Below are positions 37,314-46,080 of a stretch of DNA of 64,000 nucleotides, one piece after another. The stretch is from Kineothrix sp. MB12-C1 (GTDB taxonomy: Bacteria > Bacillota > Clostridia > Lachnospirales > Lachnospiraceae). Under the pieces are notes generated by a model, which searched no databases, was not told where the DNA came from, and worked only from the letters and a program-made list of their open reading frames with translations. Location of the stretch: the NCBI RefSeq assembly GCF_030863805.1, contig NZ_CP132957.1, positions 2,356,001-2,420,000 on the forward strand, written 5' to 3'. The stretch's first letter is position 1; every line of letters starts with the position of its first letter. A program made the position numbers and the translations under genes.

Positions 37314-37348
37314 ATAAAAAGGCAGATGCCAATTCCCCGGCACCTGCC
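37314..37348 (-). terminator. Rho-independent terminator of the amino-acid permease gene
   Basis: On the minus strand GGCAGGTGCC pairs with GGCATCTGCC (one G-U), with an 8-base loop, followed by TTTTTAT. It lies 20 bases after the permease stop codon. Confidence 0.9.
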
Positions 37349-37367
37349 TAAACTATTTTATACGGTT

Positions 37368-38726
37368 TTATTTCTCCAACGGTCGCTTTGTCTTTCGCAG
37401 AAGGAATGCAGCCGTTGACATAATAGCAAGAAATACTATTAAATAAGCAATGACGGCAATTCCGTGAGCGAACCATGCAGCGATCATCATAAAGATGCAT
37501 CCGGCAAGGGAGAGACAAGGCATAAGTATGCGATTGAAAAAGTTGAGATCATTTCCCTTTACCATAAACATGATAAAAATAGGAATGTATAGCGCATATA
37601 GCGTAACAATGGGCAGTTCCGAGGAGTCAAAGCTAAAGAATCCGAACCAGCTATCAGTTAAATTTGCCCCATAGAAATAAAATAGCCAGGTACTGCAGAG
37701 TAATAGTCCAAGGATGGCAGAGTTCGCAGGCATATTAGTGGAAGGGTCTATCTGGCTGAAGATTTGGGGCTTGGGACCAAGTCCTCTTGCAGCGATGGAA
37801 TAGATGCCCCGCGTACAGCCAAGCATCAGACCGTTTAAGGTTCCAAGGCATGAAATGATAACAAAGATAAACAACAGTGAGCCGCCCACAGAGCTAAAGA
37901 CGGTTTGGAATGCTAATTTGGCACCTGCCTCGCCGCCTGCCATGATTACTTCATTTTCAACGGCGCCTGCTAAACCAATATAGTATAGAATATAGACGGT
38001 CATGATAATAAAAGTACCTGAAATCAAAGCCAAAGGAAGATTCCTCTTGGCATTTTTTAATTCTGCATTAATGCAAGTTGCGATAATCCAGCCTTCATAG
38101 GCGAAACATGCCGCAACAACGGCCGTGAATAATCCGTTAGGAGTACTTTGAGATACATAATGTGTGAAGTTGTAAAGAGTCATACCGCTTCGAAGTCCTG
38201 TAAATGTTCCGATAATTGCCATTAAAGAGAGAGGAATCAGCTTGATGACTGTGGTACTGACCTGAAACTTTCCGGCCAAAACCGGAGATAAGGAGTTCAA
38301 TGCGAAATTTGCAATTAAGTAGAACCCAGCAATAGTCATGCATTCTCCGCCGGTAATGGGGAAGCCAAAGATAACACAGGTGTATCTGGCAGAGACCCAA
38401 GCCAGTACCGAGGTAATGGTAGGATAGTAGATAAGTGCCATAAACCAACCTACATAATATGCATATTTTCCCCCCATTGTAGCTTCCGCATAATCCACAA
38501 TGCCATTGATATATTCATATTTGGTAGCCATGACGGAAAAGGTATATGCACAGGAAATCATAATAATACCTCCGATTACCCATGCCAGAATACCTTGTTT
38601 TAAATTGCCGCCGGTGGCAGTGAGGATTTTCTCCGCTTTGAAGAATACGCCGCTACCGACAACAATACCTACGACCATTGCAATGGCTGTAGGAAGACCA
38701 TATCTTTTTTCTAGTTTTGCTTCCAT
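37368..38726 (-). CDS. APC-family amino acid permease
   Basis: A 452-residue membrane protein with about twelve transmembrane helices. The N-terminal 'GLPTAIAMVVGIVVGSGVFF' is the helix 1 substrate/sodium-site signature of the APC superfamily (GxG motif), and 'VVAACFAYEGWIIATCINAE' matches the helix 6 unwound region. It resembles the LAT-like/serine-threonine exchanger branch of Clostridia. Substrate not determinable. Single gene with its own strong terminator. Confidence 0.92.
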   Translation of the reverse strand: MEAKLEKRYGLPTAIAMVVGIVVGSGVFFKAEKILTATGGNLKQGILAWVIGGIIMISCAYTFSVMATKYEYINGIVDYAEATMGGKYAYYVGWFMALIYYPTITSVLAWVSARYTCVIFGFPITGGECMTIAGFYLIANFALNSLSPVLAGKFQVSTTVIKLIPLSLMAIIGTFTGLRSGMTLYNFTHYVSQSTPNGLFTAVVAACFAYEGWIIATCINAELKNAKRNLPLALISGTFIIMTVYILYYIGLAGAVENEVIMAGGEAGAKLAFQTVFSSVGGSLLFIFVIISCLGTLNGLMLGCTRGIYSIAARGLGPKPQIFSQIDPSTNMPANSAILGLLLCSTWLFYFYGANLTDSWFGFFSFDSSELPIVTLYALYIPIFIMFMVKGNDLNFFNRILMPCLSLAGCIFMMIAAWFAHGIAVIAYLIVFLAIMSTAAFLLRKTKRPLEK

Positions 38727-38901
38727 AAGTTAACTATTCCTATCTATAATAGGACCCCTTCTTATTATTCTTTTCTCACCGAAAAATAACTGCCATAAAA
38801 CCCCAATTTGATAAACCCCTGCACTTATTTTTTTATGAAGAAACTGATTTTCATCTTATCACAAAGTCAAACATAATTCAGTAAAAATTTTTTTTATTTA
38901 C

Positions 38902-38920
38902 GAAAATGATAGTCAATATC
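38902..38920 (+). promoter_or_regulatory. Fur box upstream of the siderophore transporter operon
   Basis: The 19 bases GAAAATGATAGTCAATATC match the Fur consensus GATAATGATAATCATTATC at 16 of 19 positions. They end 8 bases before the -35 hexamer, so bound Fur would block RNA polymerase when iron is replete. Confidence 0.8.
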
Positions 38921-38927
38921 AAAATAG

Positions 38928-38956
38928 TTGACAAAGAGAATATTTTCATATAGACT
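38928..38956 (+). promoter_or_regulatory. Promoter of the siderophore transporter operon
   Basis: A perfect -35 TTGACA (38928-38933) and -10 TAGACT (38951-38956) have a 17-base spacer. Just downstream, AGTTAG-ttgaat-CTAACT forms a 6-bp inverted repeat near the predicted transcription start, a possible second regulator site. Confidence 0.75.
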
Positions 38957-39017
38957 AAATAAGTTAGTTGAATCTAACTCATTAATTTATAGTACATAAA
39001 ACAGGAGGACATATATT

Positions 39018-40112
39018 ATGAAACGAAAGATGTTAAGTTCTATTTTAGCACTTACACTCGCTTTTTCCCTTACAGCTTGTTCCGCAGGAACAAAGGAGGA
39101 GGCATCGAATATATCGGATGCTGCGGATGCATCGAATACATTAGATGAGGTGGTATCGGATGAGGCAGATGCAGAGGATGTCTCGGCTCAGGAAGAAGAT
39201 ACTGAGTATCCTATTATTATTGAACATGCATATGGACAGACGATAATAGAAGCTAAGCCCGAGAGAGTAGCTACGATATCTTGGGGAAATCAGGATACAC
39301 CCTTAGCCTTGGGAGTCTCTCCTGTCGGAATATCAGAAGCGAACTATGGAGTAATCGACGGCAGCGGTATCTTGCCATGGACGAAGACGGCTATCGAGGA
39401 GTTGGGGGCAGATACAGAGATATTTAAAGATACGGCAGGATTGGATTATGAAGCGATAAGCGATGTTCAGCCGGATGTAATTCTGGCAGCCTATTCAGGA
39501 ATTACGCAGGAAGAATATGATCTGCTTAGCCAGATCGCACCTGTAGTAGCATATCCTAATCTTGCATGGCAGACATATTGGCGTGACCAGATTATTATGG
39601 ATGCAACAGGAATGGGAATGCAGGACGAAGGAGAACAGTTAGTTGCTGATTTGGATGGACTGATAGCACAAAAGGCAGGTGATTATCCTCAGATACAAGG
39701 AAAAAAAGCAGCGTTCTTCTATTTTATGCCTACGGATTTAGGTACATTTTATGTCTATCTTCCTACGGATCCTCGTGCAGCATATTTGCTTGATCTGGGT
39801 ATGGAATTCCCGGAGAGCGTTCTGGCCCTTGCTACTGAGAGCGGAAGCTTTTCTCTGGAAATGAGTGCTGAGAATGCGGATGCATTGCAGGATATAGATA
39901 TTATTATCGCCTATGGAAACTCGGATTTATTGGAAGCTTTGCAGGCAGATGCACTGCTTGGTACCATCCCTGCAATTCAAAATGGATCGGTAGCTATGAT
40001 TGAGGATGGAACCCCGATTGCAGCATCCAGTACACCTAGTGCACTTTCTATTCCCGCAACGATTGATGACTATTTGAAATTGATTGGAGAGGCAGCTGAT
40101 AAAGTGAAATGA
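39018..40112 (+). CDS. Iron-siderophore ABC transporter substrate-binding lipoprotein
   Basis: A 364-residue class III binding protein (FepB/FhuD/FecB type). The signal peptide ends with lipobox 'SLTACS' (Cys21), then comes an acidic linker rich in Asp, Glu and Ala (~25-65). The binding domain starts 'PIIIEHAYGQTIIEAKPERV' followed by 'VATISWGNQDTPLALGVSPV', and 'DYEAISDVQPDVILAAYSGI' is the conserved lobe-joining region. It is first in a four-gene operon with two FecCD permeases and an ATPase, behind a Fur box. The siderophore type is unknown; no biosynthesis genes are present, so it may use xenosiderophores. Confidence 0.94.
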   Translation: MKRKMLSSILALTLAFSLTACSAGTKEEASNISDAADASNTLDEVVSDEADAEDVSAQEEDTEYPIIIEHAYGQTIIEAKPERVATISWGNQDTPLALGVSPVGISEANYGVIDGSGILPWTKTAIEELGADTEIFKDTAGLDYEAISDVQPDVILAAYSGITQEEYDLLSQIAPVVAYPNLAWQTYWRDQIIMDATGMGMQDEGEQLVADLDGLIAQKAGDYPQIQGKKAAFFYFMPTDLGTFYVYLPTDPRAAYLLDLGMEFPESVLALATESGSFSLEMSAENADALQDIDIIIAYGNSDLLEALQADALLGTIPAIQNGSVAMIEDGTPIAASSTPSALSIPATIDDYLKLIGEAADKVK

Positions 40113-41107
40113 AACGTTCAAAAATGATTTTGCTCAGCACAGGCAGTTTACTTTGTATCTGTCTGTGCATTCTGGCTTCTTTGGCATTAGGAGCGAAAAG
40201 TATAAGTTTTCCGGAAGTAATCGGTGCACTTCTTCATAAAGAGGATACTTCTTTTTATGCTCTCATTGTCAGAGAACGGGTTCCCAGGACTATTTTCAGC
40301 ATGCTGGCAGGGGCCTCCCTCGGGGTATCCGGAGCCCTCATGCAGGCAATTACCCGCAATCCGATTGCTGATCCGAGTATCTTAGGTGTTAATACCGGCG
40401 CATCATTATTTGTAGTAAGCGGAATTGCATTTTTTAACATTAGTACAGCCGGGCAATATATATGGCTGGCTCTTATAGGTGCCGGAATAACAGCGGCCTT
40501 TGTCTACGCCATCGGTTCTCTCGGTTATGGCGGAGCGACACCGATTAAGCTTGCGCTGGCTGGTGCGGCAACAAGTGCTGCATTATCCTCTCTCGTAAGT
40601 GCGGTTACATTGCCGAGAACTCAGGTAATGAATGTATTTCGATTCTGGCAAGTGGGAAGCACCAGCGGTGCCACATGGGAAGGGATTACGACCGTACTGC
40701 CTTTTCTGGCAGTTGGCCTCCTTATAGGAATTTTTTCTGCTCCGGCATTAAATGCGCTCGCTCTGGGAGAGGAAGTTGCCACTGGGCTAGGCGTAAGAAC
40801 CGGACTTGTTAGAATTATCAGTGCGCTGGCAGGCGTTCTGTTATGCGGAGCGACAACGGCGTTAGCGGGTCCGATTGGTTTTGTAGGGCTTATGATTCCG
40901 CATACGGTACGCATGCTTTGCGGCTCTGATATGCGTTATATCATTCCTTTGTCTGCGGTGGGGGGAGCGATTCTTTTGACAATATCAGATGTGGCGGGAA
41001 GGCTGTTGGCTTATCCGGGAGAATTGGAAGCCGGTATTATTACAGCTTTTCTGGGAGCGCCTATTCTGATTATTATTGCTATGAGAGCGAAGGTGCAGGC
41101 ATTATGA
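40109..41107 (+). CDS. Siderophore ABC transporter permease, FecCD family, first
   Basis: A 332-residue permease with about ten transmembrane helices. Family segments: 'IVRERVPRTIFSMLAGASLG', 'QAITRNPIADPSILGVNTGA', 'GATTALAGPIGFVGLMIPHT' (ATPase-contacting loop nearby) and 'GGAILLTISDVAGRLLAYPG'. Its ATG overlaps the stop of the binding-protein gene by 4 bases (ATGA), showing translational coupling. Confidence 0.95.
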   Translation: MKRSKMILLSTGSLLCICLCILASLALGAKSISFPEVIGALLHKEDTSFYALIVRERVPRTIFSMLAGASLGVSGALMQAITRNPIADPSILGVNTGASLFVVSGIAFFNISTAGQYIWLALIGAGITAAFVYAIGSLGYGGATPIKLALAGAATSAALSSLVSAVTLPRTQVMNVFRFWQVGSTSGATWEGITTVLPFLAVGLLIGIFSAPALNALALGEEVATGLGVRTGLVRIISALAGVLLCGATTALAGPIGFVGLMIPHTVRMLCGSDMRYIIPLSAVGGAILLTISDVAGRLLAYPGELEAGIITAFLGAPILIIIAMRAKVQAL

Positions 41108-42138
41108 GAAAAAAGGATTTTAATTCAATACAAAAAGGCTATGCCAGCAGAAGAGCTCGTTTTCTGACAGCAGCAATATTGATGGGAGTGTTAGTTTTGT
41201 TGCTCGCAGGCACGATGTTATTACTCGGTAATACGAAATATCCGCTTTCTGTAGTGGTCAGGGTATTATCGGGAGAAGAGATAAAGGGTGCTTCTTTTGC
41301 CATAGGAACGATACGTCTGCCCAGAATGCTTGCGGGCTTACTGGCGGGGCTCGCTTTTGGGATGGCAGGCAATACCTTTCAGACCATGCTGAGAAACCCT
41401 TTGGCAAGTCCGGATATTATAGGGATTACGTCCGGCTCCAGCGTTGCGGCCGTGTTTTGTATTTTGATTTTAAAAGTGAGCGGAACAGTGGTTTCCGTAG
41501 TAGCAGTCATTAGCGGACTATGTGTAGCGATGGCTATATATGCGCTTTCAAGAGGTGGCAGCTTTTCCGGCGGAAGATTGATTCTGATCGGTATTGGAAT
41601 TCAGGCTATGCTGAATGCAGTGATCTCCTTTCTATTATTGAAGGCGGCAGAGTATGATGTGCCTGCAGCGATGAGATGGCTAAGCGGCAGCTTAAATGGT
41701 GTACAGATGAAAAGCATTCCGGGACTTTTACTAACGGTGGTATTATTTGGGTTTATTCTTTGTATATTGGGAAGACAACTACAGATCTTGGAATTGGGAG
41801 AGCAATCCGCTATTACTCTCGGGCTGAAGACAAATCAGACTCGCTTTCTATTAATGATTGGATCGGTCTTTTTAATAGCCTTTGCTACATCCGTTACGGG
41901 CCCTGTTGCTTTCGTAGCCTTTCTGGCGGGACCGATAGCCGGAAGATTGACAGGCAATGGGCATTCCAATGTGATCTCTGCGGGGCTTACAGGAGCAGCC
42001 CTGGTACTCGGAGCGGATTTGATCGGCCAGTATGCTTTCAGCACCCAGTTCCCGGTGGGAATTGTTACAGGAATATTGGGAGCGCCTTACCTTATTTACT
42101 TACTGATACATATGAATCGGACAGGAGGAGCGGCATGA
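41104..42138 (+). CDS. Siderophore ABC transporter permease, FecCD family, second
   Basis: A 344-residue FecCD-type permease with 'LPRMLAGLLAGLAFGMAGNT', 'TMLRNPLASPDIIGITSGSS' and 'VTGPVAFVAFLAGPIAGRLT'. The start overlaps the previous stop by 4 bases, and its own stop overlaps the ATPase start by 4. It forms the heterodimeric channel with the first permease. Confidence 0.95.
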   Translation: MRKKDFNSIQKGYASRRARFLTAAILMGVLVLLLAGTMLLLGNTKYPLSVVVRVLSGEEIKGASFAIGTIRLPRMLAGLLAGLAFGMAGNTFQTMLRNPLASPDIIGITSGSSVAAVFCILILKVSGTVVSVVAVISGLCVAMAIYALSRGGSFSGGRLILIGIGIQAMLNAVISFLLLKAAEYDVPAAMRWLSGSLNGVQMKSIPGLLLTVVLFGFILCILGRQLQILELGEQSAITLGLKTNQTRFLLMIGSVFLIAFATSVTGPVAFVAFLAGPIAGRLTGNGHSNVISAGLTGAALVLGADLIGQYAFSTQFPVGIVTGILGAPYLIYLLIHMNRTGGAA

Positions 42139-42947
42139 GTAAAGAAAGAGAATTTTCTGCCAATAATCTGGTGGCGGGATATGATAAAAAGGTAATTATC
42201 GATGGGGTAGATGTGTTAATACCGAGCAATAAGATCAGTGTCATTATAGGAGCCAACGCCTGTGGAAAGTCTACCATGCTCAAAGCCCTTGCAAGGCTGG
42301 TAAAGCCTATTTCAGGTGAAATACTACTCGATGGAAAACAAATCGGGACTATGCCTTCCAAGCGGTTGGCGCAGATTTTAGGCTTGCTGCCGCAATCCCC
42401 TATTGTTCCCGAAGGAATTATTGTTTCGGATTTGGTGGCGCGTGGACGTTTTCCTCATCAGACCTTCTTAAAAGGAATGGGGAAAAAAGACTATGAAGCG
42501 GTAGAAGAGGCATTGCACATTATGGGCATTGCAGATCTTGCCAATCGAAGTGTGGATGAGCTTTCGGGAGGTCAGCGCCAAAGGGTATGGATCGCTATGG
42601 CGCTTGCCCAACAGACGGATATACTTCTTCTGGATGAACCCACTACTTATCTGGATATCACATACCAGGTGGAAATCTTGGATTTGTTGACAGATCTAAA
42701 CAGAAAGAGAGGAACGACCATTGTAATGGTATTGCATGATATCAATCTCTCGGCCCGGTATGCGGATTATATTTTTGCGGTGAAAAAGGGAGATCTTGTG
42801 GCACAGGGCGAGCCAGGGGATATCATTACAGAAGAGCTGATTCGGCAAGTTTTCGATTTAGACTGTAGTGTTATTCCGGATCCGGTTTCCGGCTCTCCGT
42901 TTATTATTCCCAAGGGAAGATATTATGTAAGGCCTCAAGGCGCTTAG
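42135..42947 (+). CDS. Siderophore ABC transporter ATPase (FepC type)
   Basis: A 270-residue ATPase. Walker A is 'VIIGANACGKSTMLKALARL'; note Ala-Cys where Gly-Ser or Gly-Ala is more common (GANACGKS), also seen in other FepC-like proteins. The ABC signature is 'DELSGGQRQRVWIAMALAQQ', Walker B 'DILLLDEPTTYLDI', and the switch His lies in 'VLHDINLSARYAD'. ATG 42135 follows AGGAGGAG, 4-base overlap with the permease stop. A longer in-frame reading exists upstream but runs antisense-frame through the permease and is not real. Confidence 0.96.
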   Translation: MSKEREFSANNLVAGYDKKVIIDGVDVLIPSNKISVIIGANACGKSTMLKALARLVKPISGEILLDGKQIGTMPSKRLAQILGLLPQSPIVPEGIIVSDLVARGRFPHQTFLKGMGKKDYEAVEEALHIMGIADLANRSVDELSGGQRQRVWIAMALAQQTDILLLDEPTTYLDITYQVEILDLLTDLNRKRGTTIVMVLHDINLSARYADYIFAVKKGDLVAQGEPGDIITEELIRQVFDLDCSVIPDPVSGSPFIIPKGRYYVRPQGA

Positions 42948-42976
42948 CTTTCTATCTTATTTTATATTGCAGGTTT

Positions 42977-43020
42977 AAACTGCTATAAAGGAAAATGATT
43001 CCTTTATAGCAGTTTTTATT
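42977..43020 (+). terminator. Strong terminator of the siderophore operon
   Basis: A 14-bp-plus stem (CTGCTATAAAGGAA / TTCCTTTATAGCAG, extended by AAA/TTT), 5-base loop AATGA, and tail TTTTTATT, 30 bases after the stop codon. Confidence 0.95.
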
Positions 43021-43095
43021 ACTTTATAAGAAAGACCTTGTTCATTCGATAGACGATTTTCATGAAATATAGTAGACTGAGTTCAGTGAATAGGA

Positions 43096-43394
43096 AATTT
43101 ACAGCATGAGATTCGGGTGACAAAAGCCTTCTTACTCAATATATTTCATCAATTTGCACCATTTACGTTATTAAAAAGTGATACAGAATATAATTTATTC
43201 GTAACACGCTTTCGCTTGGATGAATCCCGTAATGGTACGTAAGACCGCAAAATACGCGGTCTAAGTGCCAACGGTTTCATACAGTTACTCATCCAACTAT
43301 ATTCTGTATCACTTTGGAAAAACAATATGAGTGCAAATTGACGGAGCCAAGTTGTTTGAAAGGCTTTTGACACTCGAATCCGGCGTGATAAATT
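43096..43394. repeat. 299-bp gap-free imperfect inverted repeat, MITE-like element
   Basis: The 464-base gap between the siderophore operon and the next gene holds an element whose two arms are collinear around base 43245. Matching blocks: AATTTA (43096/43394), GATTCG (43110/43380), CAAAAGCCTT (43121-43130), CAATTTGCAC (43150/43340) and AAGTGATACAGAATATA (43176/43314). Spacers are unrelated in sequence but identical in length. The centre has a hairpin AGACCGC-aaaatac-GCGGTCT (43242-43262). No transposase is encoded. Read toward the centre, both arms share the same frame pattern (KAF..QFA..SDTEY), so the arms may derive from a duplicated, inverted short coding or repeat sequence. Confidence 0.75.
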
Positions 43395-43410
43395 AAGGTG
43401 GGGGATAGGA

Positions 43411-44253
43411 ATGCATAAGGATACAAGATGGGCAAAACAAATTATTGCATTGCAGCAGGAGGATGGAAGCTGGGGGGACTTTCACTCTCTTTCGCAGTTG
43501 AGTAATTCTCCTATAACAACGGAACAAGCGCTGCGCCGCCTTGAACGTTTAGGATATACGCTGGAAGATGATTGTATCCAACGGGCTGTATCCTATATGA
43601 ATGATTGTTTAATAGGAAAAGTTGAAATTCCGGATAGAAAAGAGAAGCTGCATGATTGGAATATCTTCACATCTCTAATGTTAGCGACACGGATTCGTGT
43701 ATTCACAAAGGATAACGTGGCAGCAAATAAAGTCGCGGAACAATGGGCTGGTGTTATTACCGGTACATTTATAAATGGTGAATATGACTATGATAAATAT
43801 GTTTCTGCCTATTATGACACTTGGGGGGTAAAACCCAGGGGTGGCAGGTTAATTGATTGTGTGAGTTTTTATCAGGTTTCATTATTGGCGGATTGCTTGG
43901 AAAAAGAGACAGAGAAGGATTTTATTGATTATGTAATAAATAAAGATAGTGGGATTTATTATATATATGATAAAAAAATCTGTATTCTTCCCCAGGTTTT
44001 TGAAAGCAGACATTCCAGCTATTATCTTACAGCTATTGAGTTGTTATCAGAATATAAATATGCAAAATGTAAAATTCGGTTTGTGATAAATTGGCTGAAT
44101 GATAATAAAAATGAAAATGGAAAATGGGATATGGGGAAGAATGTGAATGACAAAGTATATTTTCCTCTTTCTGATAATTGGAGAAAAAAAGAAATGAGAG
44201 AGGCAGATTGTACGGAACGAATCTCTAATTTAATAAGTAAGTTATCCTGCTAA
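43411..44253 (+). CDS. Alpha/alpha-toroid (prenyltransferase/squalene-oxidase-repeat-like) protein
   Basis: A 280-residue soluble protein. The N-terminal 'IIALQQEDGSWGDFHSLSQL' is the QxxDGSWG repeat of terpene-cyclase/prenyltransferase toroids, and a second, weaker repeat is 'INWLNDNKNENGKWDMG' (~residue 225). No aspartate-rich DxDD catalytic motif was seen. The protein is shorter than true cyclases and likely has a binding rather than cyclising role. GGTGGGGGATAGG precedes the ATG. It is 27 bases upstream of the sensor kinase; co-transcription is possible. Function unknown. Confidence 0.65.
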   Translation: MHKDTRWAKQIIALQQEDGSWGDFHSLSQLSNSPITTEQALRRLERLGYTLEDDCIQRAVSYMNDCLIGKVEIPDRKEKLHDWNIFTSLMLATRIRVFTKDNVAANKVAEQWAGVITGTFINGEYDYDKYVSAYYDTWGVKPRGGRLIDCVSFYQVSLLADCLEKETEKDFIDYVINKDSGIYYIYDKKICILPQVFESRHSSYYLTAIELLSEYKYAKCKIRFVINWLNDNKNENGKWDMGKNVNDKVYFPLSDNWRKKEMREADCTERISNLISKLSC

Positions 44254-44280
44254 ATCTTAACTCTTGGAGGTAATAAGCCT

Positions 44281-46080
44281 ATGAAGATAAAAATGAGAAC
44301 GAAAATATTAATACTATGTTTGGGGAGTACCTTGATGGCACTCGTTCTCCAGACTGTTTTATTTCAGCGAGTATCCGGTACGCTGATTTATAATCAGGCG
44401 AAAGCGGAGAATTATAACTTACTTAAAAATATGCAGAATGAAGTCTATACCTTCGTGAAAAAGATAGAAAATGGACTGATTGAAATATATAACAATAAAG
44501 AATTTCTTCAGGAACTGAAAAGTGAAGAGAGTGTGGAAGTAATCAGGGAGAATAACTATAGAATTGCTTATGATCAGGCGATGGAGAACTTCTCGACGGC
44601 GGACAGTGTGGTGGCTTTGTACGTGTATAACAGCGATCACCGGGTAATCAGCACTTACAGGCGTGCGGTAACGCCAAAGCATAATTACCCCAAAGATATT
44701 TATGAGGATGAGGAAATGTATAATGCAGCTAAGGTGAAGGAATATATTGCCTCGGATGAAAAATACATGTTCTTATCCAGCTATTATAATGTATATCGTG
44801 AGACGAATATTGCAAGGTTCGTTTTGAAGATCTATGATAATGTGAATACAAATAAAGTCATTGGCTATGTAGTATGCGACATCGATAGCAAGGCCTTTGT
44901 GAAGATTATGGAAAAATACAGCACCCATCAGGAGGTGTACATGTGGCTGCAACCCCTTTCTGACAGGCCGATTACAGCGATAGAAAATGCGGAGACTGCC
45001 AGCAGGGAAAATTATCTGGAAATTAGCGAGCGGATAAGAAGTAATACATTGGAGACCTTTATGGATACGTCGGAAGAGAATAAAGTTTTGTTTCAAGTTC
45101 CTCAGAATAAATATAATCTGGGGGCTTATTCCCTGATGCCTCAGTCAATTCTGGAACAGAATCAGAAGGCGCTGACACAGAACCTTATTTTAATAGGAAT
45201 TATGATGTGTATCATATTGTCGGTGGTGACTGTATTTATTTCAAGAACCTTAACACGACCCTTAGAAGAGTTAATGCGAACCATCACCCGAATTAGAAAG
45301 GGAGATACGAAGAATAGAGTATTGTATCTGGAACGAGATGAAATCGGGCAGATTGGAAAAGAATTCAACGAAATGTTGGACGAGATAGAGCGGTTGATCG
45401 GACATGAGTATGAGACGCAGTTACTTCTCAATAAAGCGGAGTATAAGGCGCTGCAATCGCAGATTAATCCGCATTTCCTATATAATACCTTAGATACGAT
45501 GAGCAGTATTGCAAGCGTTCAGAATTGTGATATGGTCAGCCATTTATGCCAGTCTCTTTCCACTATTTTCCGATATAGCTTGGATATTAAACATCCTTAT
45601 TCCACGGTTGCTAAGGAGATGGTTCATCTGAAAAATTATATTTATGTGATGAACGTAAGGATGCGGGAAGAGGTAGCCTATGAGTTCCGTATCGATGATG
45701 AGATACTGCAAAGCTCTATTCCGAGAATATCGATTCAGCCCCTTGTGGAAAATGCGATTAATCATGGCCTTCGGAATAAAAAAGGGGAAAAGAAGATTCT
45801 TGTGCAAGCTTCCAAGAGGGAAGGAATTCTTGAAATAGAAGTGGAAGATAACGGTGTCGGTATGGAAGCGGAAGCAGTGAATCAAAGTCTTAAGGAGAAT
45901 AATCATGGATTGGTAGAAGGCGGAAGCTCCATAGGCCTCTTTAATATCAATGCGAGAATGAAGATGCTATATGGGGAGGAATATGGGCTGCATATCGATA
46001 GCGATGGAAAAAGCGGAACGAAAATCTCGTTGAGAATTCCCTGTATGAGTGTTGAGGAGGCAGAAATATGGCAGAAATAA
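44281..46080 (+). CDS. YesM-type sensor histidine kinase of the alpha-galactoside locus
   Basis: A 599-residue membrane kinase with transmembrane helices at ~8-28 and ~300-320, a Cache-like extracellular region, HAMP and His_kinase/HATPase domains. The phosphoacceptor is His398 in 'ALQSQINPHFLYNTLDTMSS'; the N-box is 'LVENAINHGLRNKKGEKKI' and G-box 'VEDNGVGMEAEA'. The response regulator start overlaps its end by 13 bases. Together with the tethered SBP paralogue (47672-48961) it may form a three-component sensor. Confidence 0.95.
   Translation: MKIKMRTKILILCLGSTLMALVLQTVLFQRVSGTLIYNQAKAENYNLLKNMQNEVYTFVKKIENGLIEIYNNKEFLQELKSEESVEVIRENNYRIAYDQAMENFSTADSVVALYVYNSDHRVISTYRRAVTPKHNYPKDIYEDEEMYNAAKVKEYIASDEKYMFLSSYYNVYRETNIARFVLKIYDNVNTNKVIGYVVCDIDSKAFVKIMEKYSTHQEVYMWLQPLSDRPITAIENAETASRENYLEISERIRSNTLETFMDTSEENKVLFQVPQNKYNLGAYSLMPQSILEQNQKALTQNLILIGIMMCIILSVVTVFISRTLTRPLEELMRTITRIRKGDTKNRVLYLERDEIGQIGKEFNEMLDEIERLIGHEYETQLLLNKAEYKALQSQINPHFLYNTLDTMSSIASVQNCDMVSHLCQSLSTIFRYSLDIKHPYSTVAKEMVHLKNYIYVMNVRMREEVAYEFRIDDEILQSSIPRISIQPLVENAINHGLRNKKGEKKILVQASKREGILEIEVEDNGVGMEAEAVNQSLKENNHGLVEGGSSIGLFNINARMKMLYGEEYGLHIDSDGKSGTKISLRIPCMSVEEAEIWQK

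Noticed and set aside
38960-38985. DtxR/MntR-type box at the AGTTAG-N6-CTAACT repeat
   Set aside because: The spacing between half-sites differs from known DtxR-family boxes, so only an unspecified inverted repeat is reported.
41676-42134. 153-residue N-terminal extension of the FepC-type ATPase frame
   Set aside because: It overlaps the permease gene in another frame; the start at 42135 has a strong ribosome site and the usual ATPase length.
43149-43373. Minus-strand 74-residue frame inside the inverted repeat
   Set aside because: It reads through both arms and the central hairpin; no ribosome site and no family resemblance. The frame agreement between arms is noted as a repeat property only.
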